Shown here: piece by piece, positions 25,566 to 38,022 of the stretch
Layout: every line of letters starts with the position of its first letter
How positions within the stretch are numbered: position 1 is the first letter of the stretch
Assembly: GCA_033807695.1 (NCBI GenBank)
Contig: CM066303.1
Span: forward strand, 186,001 to 250,000
Source of the DNA: Daedaleopsis sinensis
Lineage: Eukaryota > Basidiomycota > Agaricomycetes > Polyporales > Polyporaceae
Direction of reading: 5' to 3'
DNA length: 64,000 nucleotides
Position numbers and translations under genes: made by a program
Notes under the pieces: model-generated
Told to the model about the DNA's origin: nothing
Seen by the model: only the letters and a program-made list of their open reading frames with translations
Database searches by the model: none

Positions 25566-28500
25566 CTACTCAGCTTCCCGGTGGAGAAGAGCACCCGCGA
25601 TGAGCAATATCTCCCTCCTCGACTCCCACAGCGGCAACACCATGCAGAACACGCCGCTCATCGCCGCCCATATGCTACCGCAGGTGGTCAGATCGGGTGC
25701 CAGCATGGCAGAGACTCAGAGCGAACGGGACTCACATCGTGCACGCGACCCAGAAAGTGTAGAACCCCTTCGTGAACACGTAGTGGGAGAAGAACATCGG
25801 GATCGGCACTGCGACAGCAACGACCAGTCAGTCCCACCGCCCGGTAGCGCGCAAGGCACGTTCGACGAACACAAACGCAAACGCTCACCGAGGATCGCGA
25901 CCGCTATCGTCAGCGCGAGCGAATACCACGCCGCGCGCCTGAATACCGCCTTCAGCTCCTCGCGGCTGGCGGAGCCCGGGTCCTGCACCGTGACCATCTG
26001 CGTCGACACCTGGTGCTCCATGTCCTCATCGGAGCCCTTCTCCTTCCCGGGGGCGAATCCCCCGTCGACGGCGCCTGTGTCCCCCTCGTCAAGAGGCCCA
26101 TGGCCCGAATGGCTCGTCGCGACGTCGGACGCGGACTCGGACGAGTCATCGTACATCGCTATCGCTCGCGTTGCGGAGAAGTCATACTTCGCAGGCTCTG
26201 TACCGCCGTCCGTCATAGTCAGCGAGAAGCTACGGCATGCGAGGCGACGGCGGCCCGACTCACGAGCCAGCGAGACAAGGACGGTGATAAGCCCCGAAAA
26301 GAGGAGCCCGGTCAGCCCGCTGCACACGGCCGAGTACGGCTGGGCGAGGTTCGGGACGTTGATCTCCCCTGCGCGCGCGTTAGACCTCGATCAGCCCGTC
26401 GGACCCGCGGCGCATAGTGGAAGGCACGCACCGTATATCTTCCAGCACCCGACCATCCACGCGAGCATGCCCAGCACCGCGCCGATGAGGCACCCGCAGA
26501 AGACGCCTGCGCGGGTGAGTTTCGACCATGTCACCGTCAGCGCGATCGGGATGACCGCGGGACTCAGGACGACGCCTCTGCACACAGACGTCAGTTCGAG
26601 TCGACGGAGATGCGGGACGCGCGGACGCACTGCACGTAGAAGAGCCAGCCGAGGTCGATGCTCGCTTTGTGCAGCTGGTACGGTGGGTGGAGAGACAGGT
26701 AGTCAGGACTCAGGGGAGCTATAGTTTGGTGATGGATGATCCAGGACGTACTATGGTAGACCAGCACCCGGCCCAGACCGCCCAGAAGCATATGAAGTAG
26801 TGTGAGACGCGCACGATCTCCTTGCTCGTCGCCTCGGGGCGGAAGTACGTCCGGTACAAACTACGGGCGCGTGTGTCATGCGGTCGTAGGAGTAATCATC
26901 ACGCAGCGGCGACGTACTCGTACGTGCTGTTGAGTAACGCGGCGCCAGGTTCAGAACGTACACATGCCGGGAAGTCGCAGAGGAAGAATGCACGCACAAG
27001 AGGCTCGAGACGGCTATCAACTCCGCGCTCACGGCAGACGTGACCGCCATGCTAGAACACCACCGGAATGCAGGTTCGGCAGCGCGCGGCGCGTGAGTGG
27101 GTATGAACACCTAGAGCGCGGTGCGCCCGTACGCTGACGAAATTGAGGTACTCACAATACCACAAGAAGGATCGCGATAGCCCCACCCCGGCCCATCACC
27201 ACCGCTGCCGCCGCGGGCGCGGCGAGTCCAGCGCTGGTCTGGGAGGGAGAGAGCGGGTCGGGGTATGTAGGGAACTTCGGCTATGTTGTGGAGATGTTCG
27301 TCAGCGGGCGGGCTACGAGGCGTGTGAGAGATGCTCATATCGGTGTGAGTACTGACGTTGTTGACGAGTGCGCGGGCTGCTAGGCCTAAGCAGGAGGCGA
27401 ACGCCCATGGCACCGCGAACCATGAGAGGCCACCGAGCATCTAATATTCCACCTTAGTGGCACCGCGCATTAGTCGGTAGGTAACAGTGCTCACATAAGC
27501 TTTCGTGGTTGATTTGGGAGCGCTTGCGATTGCCTGTCGTGTGAGGAAGTATGACATTTGCGATTGGACATGCGTTTATAAGTGAAGAGACTAACTCTTT
27601 GCCAATATCCTTTGTGGAGCGAGAAACATGAGCAGGAGACGTATTAATCCTACGGAAAGCTCACCTTGGTCACAGAAGACCCCAGAAAAGCCTGGACGCA
27701 GTATGCGCGAGTACTGAGTATTCTCATTCGGAGTACCCCAATCGCGGAAGATGTCGTCGCACTCACCAGACAAAATGGTCGCAGCGCCGAAGACCAGACC
27801 TTGGTTCGACTTCATCGTTACATAGCTCCCGTCTTGGTTCCCGACTACGGGAGTATCCTTCCCGGCCTGGACCAGCAGGTCGTACATCGCACCGATGCTG
27901 CCAGTGGCCTCAGATGCTCCGCTGCACAGCGTGTTGTCAGCAGCGGGGGCGGCCATATGGAGACATGCAAGATACGTACTAGACCTGCCCGATGAAGAGA
28001 TATATGATGATGAACAAGATCATGGTGTGGGCGTAATCGCAGATGAACGTCGCTCGGAGGCCCCCGAATACGACGTAGACGGCAATCCCTATCGGAAGGA
28101 GGAAACATGCGGCAATGATGTTCATCCCTGTCAGCGCGTTGACAGTCGCAGCACCGCCGACTGGAGTTCGGAGTAGCAGGTCAGATAGTTGATGTCATTC
28201 CTTGAACCGGGATATGTTAGTACTCACGTAGAAGAGAGCCGCACACGACCAGTATACAGAGAAACGCGTAGAATGTGAAGAGGAGATGCGCGCCAGTCCC
28301 AAAGCGAACCTTCACGATCTGTACGAGGACGTTAGCATGCATCATGATCACTAGGAGCCCCAGACGCTCACTTCTAGGAACGTGTGCGCGCCGTTAGCGT
28401 TCATCTTGACTTTGGCTGCGACCATGGCGAATATGGCGAGCTGAATTGTTCCGCCGACACCGTACCACCTAGCATGAATAGCTGCAATCAGCACTCTACG

Positions 28501-29162
28501 AAAACTCAGGGTTCAATGTATGCCAATACCATGGGCCGCTAACACCTAGAGAGCAGTATGAGAGCAAGCCGTCAGGATGCTTGGAGAACATACCGAACGT
28601 GTACGCCGCAGTACTTGACTGCAGTAGCGTGGCGCTCCACGTCCATGCGCTGACTCTGCACAACCCTCGAACGTTATGAGTCGGGTCTAGGCGGAACCCA
28701 GATGGAGCTGCTCACATGCCACAGCATACCAACCCAGGCTATCGTTCGCAGTCTGTTAGCTCCGTCGAGCTACGCCTCATAAAGAGCACTTACTTTGACA
28801 CTCCTGGAGGCACTCTGTTGGCAAGAGGTTCTGTATCAGGACGAGAGGGAGTGGTTGACGTCGACTCCCGTTGCTCACCGTGAACTCTTCCGAAGATGAT
28901 GGCGAGAACCTCGAGAACCTGGCTTGTAATCCCGTGAGGACTAACATCAAGGCAGCGAAGAAGAAGCCGACTCCTGGGTCACAAGTTAGCCAGCTCCCTC
29001 CTCTCCGAGGTGCATACCTCAAGGTGCACCGACGACGACCCCATATCCAACACCTTGCTCTGTTCAAAAGTATGTATGTTATTTTCTCCCAGTCAGCCGC
29101 CGAACGACATAGTGCGCACCTAGGAGAGGCTTGAACTCCGTCTCTGAGACCACTTCTGTCAT
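25566..29162 (-). CDS. DUR3: Urea active transporter (sodium:solute symporter family)
   Basis: High-affinity urea permease of the plasma membrane, also known to carry polyamines in yeast. The start ATG at 29162 opens a 15-codon exon that splices in frame to [10 protein letters not shown] and then to [19 protein letters not shown]. Diagnostic family segments follow: [64 protein letters not shown] and [19 protein letters not shown]. Further exons carry the remaining helices and a cytosolic acidic loop ([17 protein letters not shown]). The last exon ends [13 protein letters not shown], stop at 25566. Many short introns interrupt it, and exon borders in the middle were not all fixed. Two GATAAG sites upstream fit nitrogen control. 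No frameshift was seen in the parts followed. Confidence 0.93.
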
Positions 29163-31102
29163 GGTAACAAGAGGCTAGAGCGACCAGCGAGTATTATAAG
29201 GCAAGCAGAGCAACTTGCCCTTCCCTAGCTCGCTGCCCAGCGACCGATTTCTTATCGCATCCTCGTTTCGCACAGTTCTGTGCGTTGGAGATAAGAGGAG
29301 CTGCTGCGACAAACGTGAGATATGATGGTCAGGAAGGACGGAGGGCCGCATTACCACCTTCGTCACGATGGCCGTGTGAGCCAAATGACATTCTCAGGTT
29401 GAAGAAGCTTCGAAGCCAACTTCACTGTCGACTTCCGACTACGCATGACCTCGCATGACACACAGGTCTCCAAGTCTCGGACCTCGAGCTAAATATCGTG
29501 TTATTACTTGTCAGTGGATGAACTCGAACGAGCCCGTGGTCCATGATCATACCAAGTGTTGGCCACTACGTATACTACTGCCAGTGGAAGACAACACCCG
29601 GCCGGGGCCGGTACAACTTGCTAACTTCTTGAAGTTCTTGCATTTCCTTTGCGAAACATGCACGATTGGCCTCACTGTACATGAGTCAGTATAGACTTAG
29701 TTGCCCTTGACCTTGGGCCTCAGTACGTTTACTTTACCATCGAGGCAGTCGAACGAAAGGTTTGAAGGGTAGATGTACTTAACCGTGACAGCCGCCCGCC
29801 GCATCCAACCTCCACAGGCGTCTAAACTCGGCCCTTGCCTCCGGTTAGGCGTTTAAAATTATTACAGCGCGTCGGTTGCGCTATGGCCACCGCCCACGAT
29901 GACTACGTGACGTACAAGACGCACAATCTACCTTCCGGACGTGTTGATGGGGCCGCCGCGTGTACAAGGTGCATTCGAACTTGGTTGGGAACAATAAACT
30001 TTACTAAAGCATCTGGCAGATGGAATCAGGACCGTGACAAGGTTGGCTTCGATCCACGGAAAGATAATGGTCCTCACAAGACTTCGCTTGAAAACCTCTA
30101 GATCTGTTATTAATTTAGCCGGCAGCAGGCTCAAGACGTCGACAATAACTGTGAACTCGTCTACTTCCGGAGTGTTCTTATGACCCAGCTTCAACTTTTT
30201 GGAAATTGGGATTGCTCTTTCTAGCTCTTTCTTGGCGAATGAACTAGCTCTCGGGAGTCGGGACGATTCACCACGAGCCGTCCTGAGAACCAGGCACGAG
30301 GCACGTATGTATCAGTGCTGTTCACGCTCGTTCACAGAATGCGGTGCTGTTGTGGGCCCAGGCTCTCACAGGCTTTCGCCCCTTCAAAACGCACCTGGAA
30401 ATACTGCCGTGGCAAAAGACACATAACTATGCCCTCTGCTGCCTGTTGCACCTTGTCGCGCCCGCTGTGATCATTAGTTGCGATATGCGTCCAGGCATAC
30501 CCTCGGAAACCGCACAAACAGTGTTAGGAGATAAGTACCAGGTTCAATACGGGCCCGCTTACGCGATTTCCTCTATATGAGGTAGTACACTCTTCCCGAG
30601 ATGTCTCAGGAGCACGATCACCTACTTGTCTCCTATGTTCATGGAAGATCTATCATCTGCTAGTCTAGTCCGCGCACGTCTCTGAGTAAGTACCACTCAG
30701 CTATTAGTTCTCCATATACCGTCCGTGCTTTATCTATCCACTTCAACACCGTCGAATATTTCGACGAGAGCTTCGCCCACTCGAGCGCGTCAGCTCTCGC
30801 TCCTCCTCGCTCCCGCACTTCCCACAGGACGCCCGCATGTTTCGCGGCTCCGGTCTATCGGGCGAAGTGTGGGCGCGATTATTGTATACAAAATCAAACC
30901 TAGCGGTCATGCGCGTCCGGCGAAGGTTCAAGTCTCAATGATAATGACGGGTGTTTCATCCCGGGACGCCGCAAACCAAGAAATTCTTATACGCCTTCCC
31001 TCCGAACGGCGGGTGGCACGCACCGCTAGGCCCCCGCTCCGCCATATATACCCCATGTGCCTCGCCTCGATCACCCTTTGGCCTTTCCCCCCACTGCTTG
31101 CG
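29163..31102. other. Intergenic, promoter of DUR3 and unrecognised frames
   Basis: About 1.9 kb. The first 150 bp include GATA sites and a TATA-like ATTATAAG near 29193 serving the divergent DUR3 gene. Short open frames at 29835-30101 (plus) and 29928-30194 (minus) have no recognisable motif. Confidence 0.5.
29251..29295 (-). promoter_or_regulatory. Pair of GATAAG sites upstream of DUR3
   Basis: CTTATC at 29251-29256 (GATAAG on the minus strand) and GATAAG at 29290-29295 lie 89-133 bp upstream of the urea transporter start codon. AreA/Nit2-type GATA factors bind such sites to switch on nitrogen-scavenging genes in fungi, so the placement fits nitrogen-catabolite control. The binding is inferred. 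Confidence 0.5.
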
Positions 31103-32507
31103 ATGTCGGACGATGGCAGGAACTCTTTGAACGCTTCCGCGGTACGTATCATGCCCGCATCCTTTCAATTCGCTGCTCGGAGCATTGCAGCTGACATTAC
31201 CTTCCGATAGAGCTTCGTCGGACAGGCCGCGCACCACTTCTATATCGCCGCTTTCTCCCTCGAGGTCGCTTTCTTCACGGCATTTGTTGGAACGTTCTCC
31301 TATGGAACATGGATCCTGTGCCGAGCGCACCCTCAGACAAGACGGCAGAGGTGGAACGTATCCCTGTTTGCAGCCAACATCGTGATGTTTTTGATGGCAT
31401 TGGTGGTACGTCTGGCTGATCACCTACCTGCCCCATGCGCGATTGGACTCATGGAACCTCAAGCATCTCCTGCTGGATATCTATGGTGCAAGTCGCGGAT
31501 TCTCCGAACCGCGCCCTGGAATCGAGGCAGCCAAATTCTTGCTCTACGTCTCTCAAACGCTTATCGGTGACGGCTTCATGGTGTGTATTACTAATACCTG
31601 TCTACGATCTATCTCTCAACCAACGTTGCCATCCTTCCTAGATATACCGACTATATCGCGTCTTCGACCGTAGTTGGACTATCGCAGTTCTCCCGACCGT
31701 ATTGCTCTTTTTGGATGCAGGTGCGTCCGTACTTCATGAACGATCTATATCATAGTCACTCATTCAGATCAAAGTGATCGGTTACACCTCAACCTTCGTC
31801 GGAGTTGTCGGGTTCTACATGTCCGTTGCGTTCTATGGGATCTCTCTCGTGATCAACATGATATGCACAGGTGCGTTTGCTGTGTTCCCGTGAGTAATGG
31901 TCAGATCTTGATTGCCGATCGTCCTCAGTGTGTATAATGTGGCGAGTATACTACCTCACACGCGAGTTCCAAGAAGTCAACAGCAAGCTCAAGATCTGGA
32001 AGGTCATCGAGGCGACTGTTCAGTCGACCGCCATCTACTCCGCCGCCGCGATCTCGCTCGTGATCACCTTCGTGAACAGCACCGAGGTCGGATACCCAAC
32101 ATGCCTCAACATCTTCCCCTCCCTTCTGGTACGTGTTCGCCCTTTCTCGCATCAGCCACGGCGGCGCGCTCACCGCGCCCGCGCACCCACAGGGCCTCGT
32201 CTTCTCGTTCGTGGTCATCCGCGTCGCCAACAACGCCGTGCGCGATAGCTCGCGGCCCAACTCGAACTACACGAGCTCCGCTGGCCGCAACACCTACCCC
32301 TCGCACACGCCCATCCTCGAACACCACGACCGCTCGCACATGCGCCAGGCATACGTCGACGAGCCGGTCACGCCGGCCCAGCACGGTCATGACGGCGCCA
32401 CGGAGCACACGCTGAGTAAGGTTCCCCACATCTCTGAGATCAAGACGAGCAGCGACGACTCTATCGCGCCGCCGCGGCTGCAATCTCACGAGACGAGTTT
32501 GGTATGA
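31103..32507 (+). CDS. Seven-TM fungal membrane protein, function unknown
   Basis: Start MSDDGRNSLNASA at 31103-31141 splices in frame to exon 31211-31405 (SFVGQAAHHFYIAAFSLEVA, VGTFSYGTWILCR, LFAANIVMFLMALV). Exons at 31464-31580 and 31642-31720 follow (HLLLDIYGASRGF, GDGFMIYRLYRVFDRSW, VLPTVLLFLD). Later exons give VGVVGFYMSVAFYGISLVI, CIMWRVYYLTREF, a helix around IYSAAAISLVITFV, and GLVFSFVVIRVANNAV. A hydrophilic C-terminal tail of about 90 residues ends HETSLV. Seven hydrophobic helices with short loops match the expanded Agaricomycete seven-TM families whose role is unknown. The junction between exons 4 and 5 (near 31720-31775) is uncertain: the obvious CATTCAG acceptor breaks frame, while CAAAG keeps it. 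Confidence 0.75.
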
Positions 32508-32974
32508 GATGTTTGAGGGGATTGGATGGGTTATGTGAGCCTCGTTCTTGCCCACATCATGGACAGACGAGGTCGGAATCCATATTAATTACACGGTTAA
32601 CTCCTGCTCCGTCACGGACTCTCGGATGGATGGCGGACGATATGAAGCTCGACGTATCTTTCATGCTACTTACGCTATGTTACTACTCAAAATATTGCCC
32701 TCTGCGCTTGGCTGTATCACTAGTACTTCTACGGACTTCATTCATATGACTACTTCAAGTAATATCGATCGCATCCCTGCGCGACAATAGTAACCGTGCG
32801 GAATACAGAACGTAATAATGATAAAATTCGCTTCCGCCTTCTCTCTGTTCGAGGCAGTCATCTCACCAGGGCGGCTGCATGCGCATGGCAATATTACGTG
32901 ACGACTCTTGAGCTCAGAACGCGTGCTCGCACCAATGTCGTTCGACGCGCTGGCACTTCGGGCAAATTTCAGTC

Positions 32975-33860
32975 TCATTGCGTGGTCTGTATCTTCGTGT
33001 CCGGCGTTTCCTTGGCGTGTTTGTCCTCGATGTCACATCCGACTCCCCCGTCGACCGGACCGAGCTTCAACTCGAAGCGAATCGTAAATGACGGCTTCTT
33101 GTTCGGCTCGCCCTCCGTCGGCGAGTCGCCCTACATCCTCAAGTCAGTTGTCTTCTCGGCGCCCAGTGGTGGGTGGACAGCGAGCACTCACTCGTACGAC
33201 AACAATCGTCGACAAGCGCGGCTCCGTGATCACCTGCATCCGCTGCATCTTCGGACACGCCACCGCCCAATAGCCGAGCGGGATGGCCTTCTGCCTCTTC
33301 CCGAAATCGAGATGCAGCTCCGTGACCTCCGGAAAGCGCATCGAGCGCAGAGCGGTGTCCGACGTCCACTCTCCCCTGTCCTCGTTCGGATATCCGACCG
33401 TGAGCTTCCGCAGGGACGATAGTGCAGCCCAGTGCTGGACAACCTCCGGTGCTCCACGCACTGTGGCGTCGAAGTCCTCCACCGCGAGGCTGGACAGTCG
33501 TGTGGCGTGCTCGAAGATCTCATTGAGGGCTGCGGGGTCTGCAATATGTCCGACGGCGAGGGTGAGATGTCCGGTCAGGAAGTGGAAGCGGCGTATGGTT
33601 ATGCGGTGGTGCTCGACGCTCTCTTCAGTGTGAGCGTGGCGGTGGTCATAGTCCAGCATGAAGCGGTGGAAGGACGCGATGTCCTCGTTGGTTCGGAGGA
33701 CGATATTGCATGTCCGAAGTAGTCGCCTCGCCGTTATTCGTTCCCACTCCCAGCTGACCTGGCGGCATTGCAGGATGTCGGAACGAGCGTCGATGTGGTC
33801 GAGGATATCGAAGTACAGGTCTCCGTTGAGTGGGGTCGTCCACGGTGGCAGGCTTGACAT
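32975..33860 (-). CDS. F-box-like protein
   Basis: Two exons (33860-33192 and 33130-32975) joined by a phase-0 GTGAGT...GATGTAG intron give 274 residues. The N-terminus has an F-box-like module: LNGDLYFDILDHIDARSDILQCRQVSWEWERITARRLLR is cut here to its key parts DLYFDILDHI and CRQVSWEW. Leucine-rich-like strands follow (LSSLAVEDFDATV, LSSLRKLTVGYPN, VTELHLDFGKRQ). F-box proteins link SCF ubiquitin ligases to substrates. It is shorter than the F-box genes at 48-59 kb, lacks their C-terminal WEWLLRHHD module and belongs to a different branch. The tail after the intron is hydrophilic and unrecognised. Confidence 0.65.
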
Positions 33861-34542
33861 TCAATCAGGAAAGCCGTCATACAGAGTCATACATGTGCAT
33901 GTCGTACTAGCACTCACTTGTGCATCATAAGCTTGACTTGCCACTGCGATGAGAACAGGCTCTTGCGGGGTCCGAGATAGGCTGCGGGAGTAATGAGGGC
34001 TCAATCTCGGTGCGCTCCAGATATGTCATAGCCTGCTCAACATACTAAACGGAGTATGCAATGATAATGTGCGCAGTATGGAGGCTGGACTTGAACAGTC
34101 GACCCACACGATGAGCATCCTAGCAAATGCGACCACCATAGGCCACTGCACATATTCAAACCTGATCATACGATGACATTACTACATTCTTAGAGATGGA
34201 GTAAGAAAGAGATACTCCTAGTTGCTCACCACTCACCAAAGTCCGGCGATTAATCTTCGAGACTGTAAGATCTTATACTTACAAGCGGCTCTGAGCCTCG
34301 GGATGACCGCGGTGACGCGTCCAGTCGAGTTCCATCGTCTGCAGCGACCGTGGCGGGATCGCCCTCGTGCACAGAGCGAGTGGCCGACGGGCCATGCACC
34401 GCTCCGCATAAGACCACGTCTACAAACTGGAGACGCACCTAGAAGTGACGTTGTCGCCTGCAAAGGATGATATGCGAAGAACGCACATTCCAGAAGTGCC
34501 GGAATGGTCATAGCATGTGACACGCACAGTACAAGACAAGAC
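33861..34542. other. Intergenic, no supportable gene
   Basis: About 680 bp. A string near 34085-34145 (minus) has a TGTTCAAGTCC element reminiscent of a tRNA B box, but acceptor and T stems do not pair, so no RNA gene is called. Confidence 0.5.
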
Positions 34543-35769
34543 CTACACTCGCGGCCTCAGCACCGGCCCAGCCGCCCCCTCCTTCTTCCTCGCCTCCTCC
34601 TCCTCCCGCTCCCCGGGCGCCTTCGGCCGCAACGCCCTTTGCGTCCTCACCGGGGGCAGCGCTTGGTTATCGAACAGCACCTGGAACGCCTCGCGCACGT
34701 GCGGCGCCGCCTTATCGAGCGCGACGCGCCACACCTTCTCCCCGACGCGCAGCAGCTTCCCCGGCTCGGGCTTTGCGCCCGCGGCCGCGGGCCAGAGCGC
34801 GTCGGGGAACGCGGGGTTGCGCCGGATGGGCTCGGACGCGATGGGCGCGAGGAGCTTCATGTTCACGACGCGCCGGCCCTTGGGCAGCCAATACTCGTCC
34901 GGGACGAACGCGCAGATAGCCCCGCCTGTAGCGCAGGTGCGACGTAAGCGTGAGCGTGAGCGAGGGGCCAGGGGGGAAGGGGCTCACGCACCTAGCCACG
35001 GGGGAAGGGTGCGCTGGGCGGGGCTCAGCTTCCATGTGAGGATGTTGCTGATGGGCGGGGTCAGGACCAGCCTGTCCTCGGCGAGGAAGTGCCACCAGTG
35101 CATGCGCGGGCCGAACCCGATGTAGAACTTCTGGCGGAAGGAGTGGACGAGCGGCGGGAGACGGTGCGGGAAGCTGTGGCGCTCGCGGCCGATCCGCGCG
35201 GCGGTCTTCATCGTCTCGCGCGAGACGAGCCCGTCGCGCAGGAGGATGTCCCGTAAGACTTGGTACGAGTCTTGGGACGCGACGACGAGGAGCGGGATGC
35301 GCCATGTCAGCGCGCGGTCATCTGCCATGCACAGGTCCCGCCCGTTGTTGAAGCTGAGCGGGGACGGCGAGTACATCATGCGGAACCGGATTTCGCCCGC
35401 GATGGCGGGGGCGGGGCCGTATGGCATGTGGTAGTAGAGGTAGCCCTGGAAGCCGGCAGGGAACGATGTGCCTGCTTCTCGCCTGAAGGGCGCGAAAGGA
35501 CGCGTCTTCTTCGCTATGTCGCCGGCAGTGATTTCCGTCGCAAGTGCGTCCCATACGAAGGCGTATTCTTGCTCGGCCGGAAAGTGAATGAAATCTGCTT
35601 CCGTGATCTTATCCGTACGGAGGGTGCTGATCGTCGGTTGTATGTAATGCGCTGTGTCGGTCTCCCACGCAGGCGGACTAGTGAGTGAAGTTGAGTACGT
35701 GCGTCGCGTCGCGAACGCTGGACGCTGTCGATGGCGATGGGGTGTGCCGTATGCACGTTGCAGGATCAA
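34543..35769 (-). CDS. Hypothetical protein with possible mitochondrial presequence
   Basis: Two exons (35769-34992 and 34925-34543) sum to 1161 nt, giving 386 residues. The intron has donor GTGCGTGAG and acceptor CTACAG, and joins PPWLG to GAICAFVPDEYW. The first 30 residues are rich in Arg, Thr, Ser and Ala, have no acidic residue, and include RTYS, as in mitochondrial targeting peptides. The body has GFQGYLYYHMP, FRMMYSPSPLSFNNGRDL and FYIGFGPRMHWWHFLAE. The C-terminus is Pro/Arg-rich with an acidic GEREEEEAR patch. I do not recognise the family. Location is inferred from composition only. Confidence 0.7.
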
Positions 35770-35964
35770 AGTCGTTGGAATTACACTGTCTGTAGATTGT
35801 ATTGACCGCGAAGTCGAAGCCCTCCGTATGAGAGATGTGCTCTATGGAGACTAGTAAGTACCCGAATTGCCTGAGCAGTGGTCACAGACGAAGGTTCGAG
35901 GAAAGATTCTAGGGTCGCTTTGAGGGAGGCAATTCAGGCCGAACCGTTACGAAGCGTCGGTGCT

Positions 35965-36075
35965 TCTCTAGAGGAGCACCAGCCGATAGAATCGCGATTC
36001 TAGAGATGCTCCGGGGAGCGGTTACGTATAAGCTTGCTATAGAATCGCTCTGCGAAGCGGTGCTGGAGAGGTTGT
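35965..36075. repeat. Cluster of short hairpins with a 16-bp palindrome
   Basis: A perfect palindrome TAGAATCGCGATTCTA lies at 35987-36002, flanked by further self-complementary strings (GCTTCTCTAGAGGAGC just upstream, GCTCCGGGGAGC just downstream) and repeated TAGAATCG-type words at about 36040 and 36110. It may be part of a small non-autonomous repeat; no ends or target duplication were found. Confidence 0.5.
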
Positions 36076-36171
36076 TAAAGTCGAAGGCGATCCTATGCAC
36101 GGTTCGGGTGCCAGAATCGCCGTAAAACCCCAACAGGGATCGTCAGCGAAACTTTCATCTTTGACCACCTC

Positions 36172-36617
36172 TCATGGCACCTGTAATTCCGCCTCGTCTG
36201 GCAGGTAGGCATGAGCTAGCGTCCATGTTTCATTTTCTACTTGCATTGCGCGGGGGAGAAAATCTACGAGAAACTGAAGACTTACTGAGACACCATTTGC
36301 GCTCGAAAAGTGTCGGCGCATTCCAACCTGTCTCCACATATGACCAGGAGCAGCCAGATGCTGCAAAGCACCTGAACATAAGTCGCGGGAGCAAGGCATA
36401 CTCGATTGACCAAGGTTCCAAAGAAGGCCGTGAGACACGAGGAGTCGAATAGCGACAAGGCAGGTTCACGGCAGACAGTAACTGTACGGCAGCAGCGGAT
36501 TAGAGATGAAGCAGACTCGGACGTACTAGACGGTCGACGGTGGTGGTAGCAGCCAGAGTTGCGAGTCCGAGTCGTGACGAAATTGGGAACGTCCAGTGGG
36601 CGATCACGTGCCGCCAA
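36172..36617 (-). pseudogene. Possible relic of a fungal multi-TM (DUF6534-like) protein
   Basis: A minus-strand frame carries TAFFGTLVNRVCLAPATYVQVL followed by a hydrophobic LCSIWLLLVI segment. It resembles the first helices of the Agaricomycete family whose N-terminus reads like LGxxFxGLVVSxxLYGVTxxQ. The next piece (FLVDFLPRAMQVENETW) is in another frame, and no further helices or clean exon chain follow. It is treated as a fragment with low certainty. Confidence 0.25.
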
Positions 36618-36759
36618 ACATCGCGCCCTCGGCGCGCAACGCGACTTGAACAGCGACTACCATCTTGTCCCCCTCCCCTCCTGACTTAGCTGTCTACTCT
36701 CTGCGGGTTCTCTGAGCGTGCACGCAACATCTGAGACACCCCAGAAACCTCTCATTATC

Positions 36760-38022
36760 ATGGCCAACGTCCTCCGCATCCCGAAACTCGACCTCTCCTC
36801 CGTGCTCGCGCAGCAGAACCCGCAGATCGACCTGCGGCTAGACGCGTTCGACATCTCCTCGCGCAACTTCCTCAAGGCCGTCTCGAACTACACGCAGCGC
36901 GCGGTCGCGGAGATCACGAGCCGCAAGAACGCGTTCGCTGCGGACAAGAAGCGGCTCGCGGAGAAGACCCAGCAGGTCGAGGTGGAGACGAACCAGTGCA
37001 AGCTCAAGGAGATCGAGCTCATCTCATGTGCGTCTCCCGTGTCCTTTCCTCTGTTTCTGTCTTTGTATTTGCTCTGCGAGGTGAGCGATAGCTGACGCGG
37101 GGGTGTGTGGTTCTGGGGTGCAGCGCTGGACCGGGAGCAGGAGGAGAAGAAGGAGAGCGAGGCGAGCGTCGCTGCGTTCCGCCGCCAGCTCGGGTCGATC
37201 AAGGAGAAGTGCGCATCGCTCGACGCCGAGATTGAGCTACATAGGAGGAACGTGGCGAATCTTATGCGAGGTACGTCGTAACCATGTCCCCTTGCTGCCC
37301 TCTTGTCCGTCGCTACGATTGGCTGGTGGGACAGGGCTATCGTCACTCAGAGGACTGGGAGTGTGATAGAACGTAAAGCAGGATGGCAAAGGAGCGCGGT
37401 GTCATGCTTGCTGGCGCGGGCAGGTTACGGGGTCACCGGTCACCGCAGGCCCCGTCCGCGCTCGTCGTCCACACCACCCACCACAGACCACCCCGGCCTC
37501 CAGACACGTGCAACACAGCTCCTCACACGCTCTCCCCACAGAACGCAAGCGCGAGCAGTCGATCCTGAGCACACACGCCGCGCGCACGTCGCCCGAGCTC
37601 GGCGCGTGCGAGGCGCGGCTCAAGTGCGCGATCGAGGGCATCGACAAGGACAAGATCCTCATCCGCTTCACGCACCTCGACCCGTCCGACCTCGCGCGCG
37701 AGTTCAGCTTCGTCCTCGACGTCTCCGCGCGTTCGTACAAGGGTGCGTCCCCCTTGTTTTGCTTCGTCTCCCTCCCTCTTCGCCTCGCGCCTCTCCTCTC
37801 GCCCTTCTCCGTCTCATCCTTCTTTCCCCTCCCTACACCCCCGCTCCCCGTCCCTCTGGGAATCCTCTCGCTGACGGCTCCCGATGGCGCACAGTGCCGA
37901 CGACGACGCCGTACCTGCCCATCCTCCCCATCCTGCTCGACGAGCTGAACGCCTCGAGAGACATCTACGCCTTCATCCGCCACATGCGTGAGGCGTTCTG
38001 CGAGCTCGCGCGAGGGCGCTGA
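36760..38022 (+). CDS. SPC25: Kinetochore protein Spc25 (Ndc80 complex subunit)
   Basis: Subunit of the Ndc80 complex that couples kinetochores to spindle microtubules. Four exons (36760-37027, 37124-37270, 37542-37742, 37895-38022) sum to 744 nt, giving 247 residues, a usual length for fungal Spc25. The first two thirds form a charged coiled coil (ITSRKNAFAADKKRLAEKTQ; EQEEKKESEASVAAFRRQL). The C-terminal globular domain has IDKDKILIRFTHLDPSDLAREF and FVLDVSARSYKV, then YLPILPILLDELNASRDIYA and FIRHMREAF. All junctions keep frame. Start ATG 36760 is the first in-frame Met and directly precedes the conserved region. Confidence 0.9.

Noticed and set aside
25450..26724. 424-codon plus-strand open frame
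   Set aside because: It is antisense to the C-terminal exons of DUR3, whose conserved residues and splice signals explain the sequence; the plus-strand protein has no recognisable feature.
34085..34145. tRNA-like B-box TGTTCAAGTCC on the minus strand
   Set aside because: Acceptor and T stems do not pair and no D arm could be placed.
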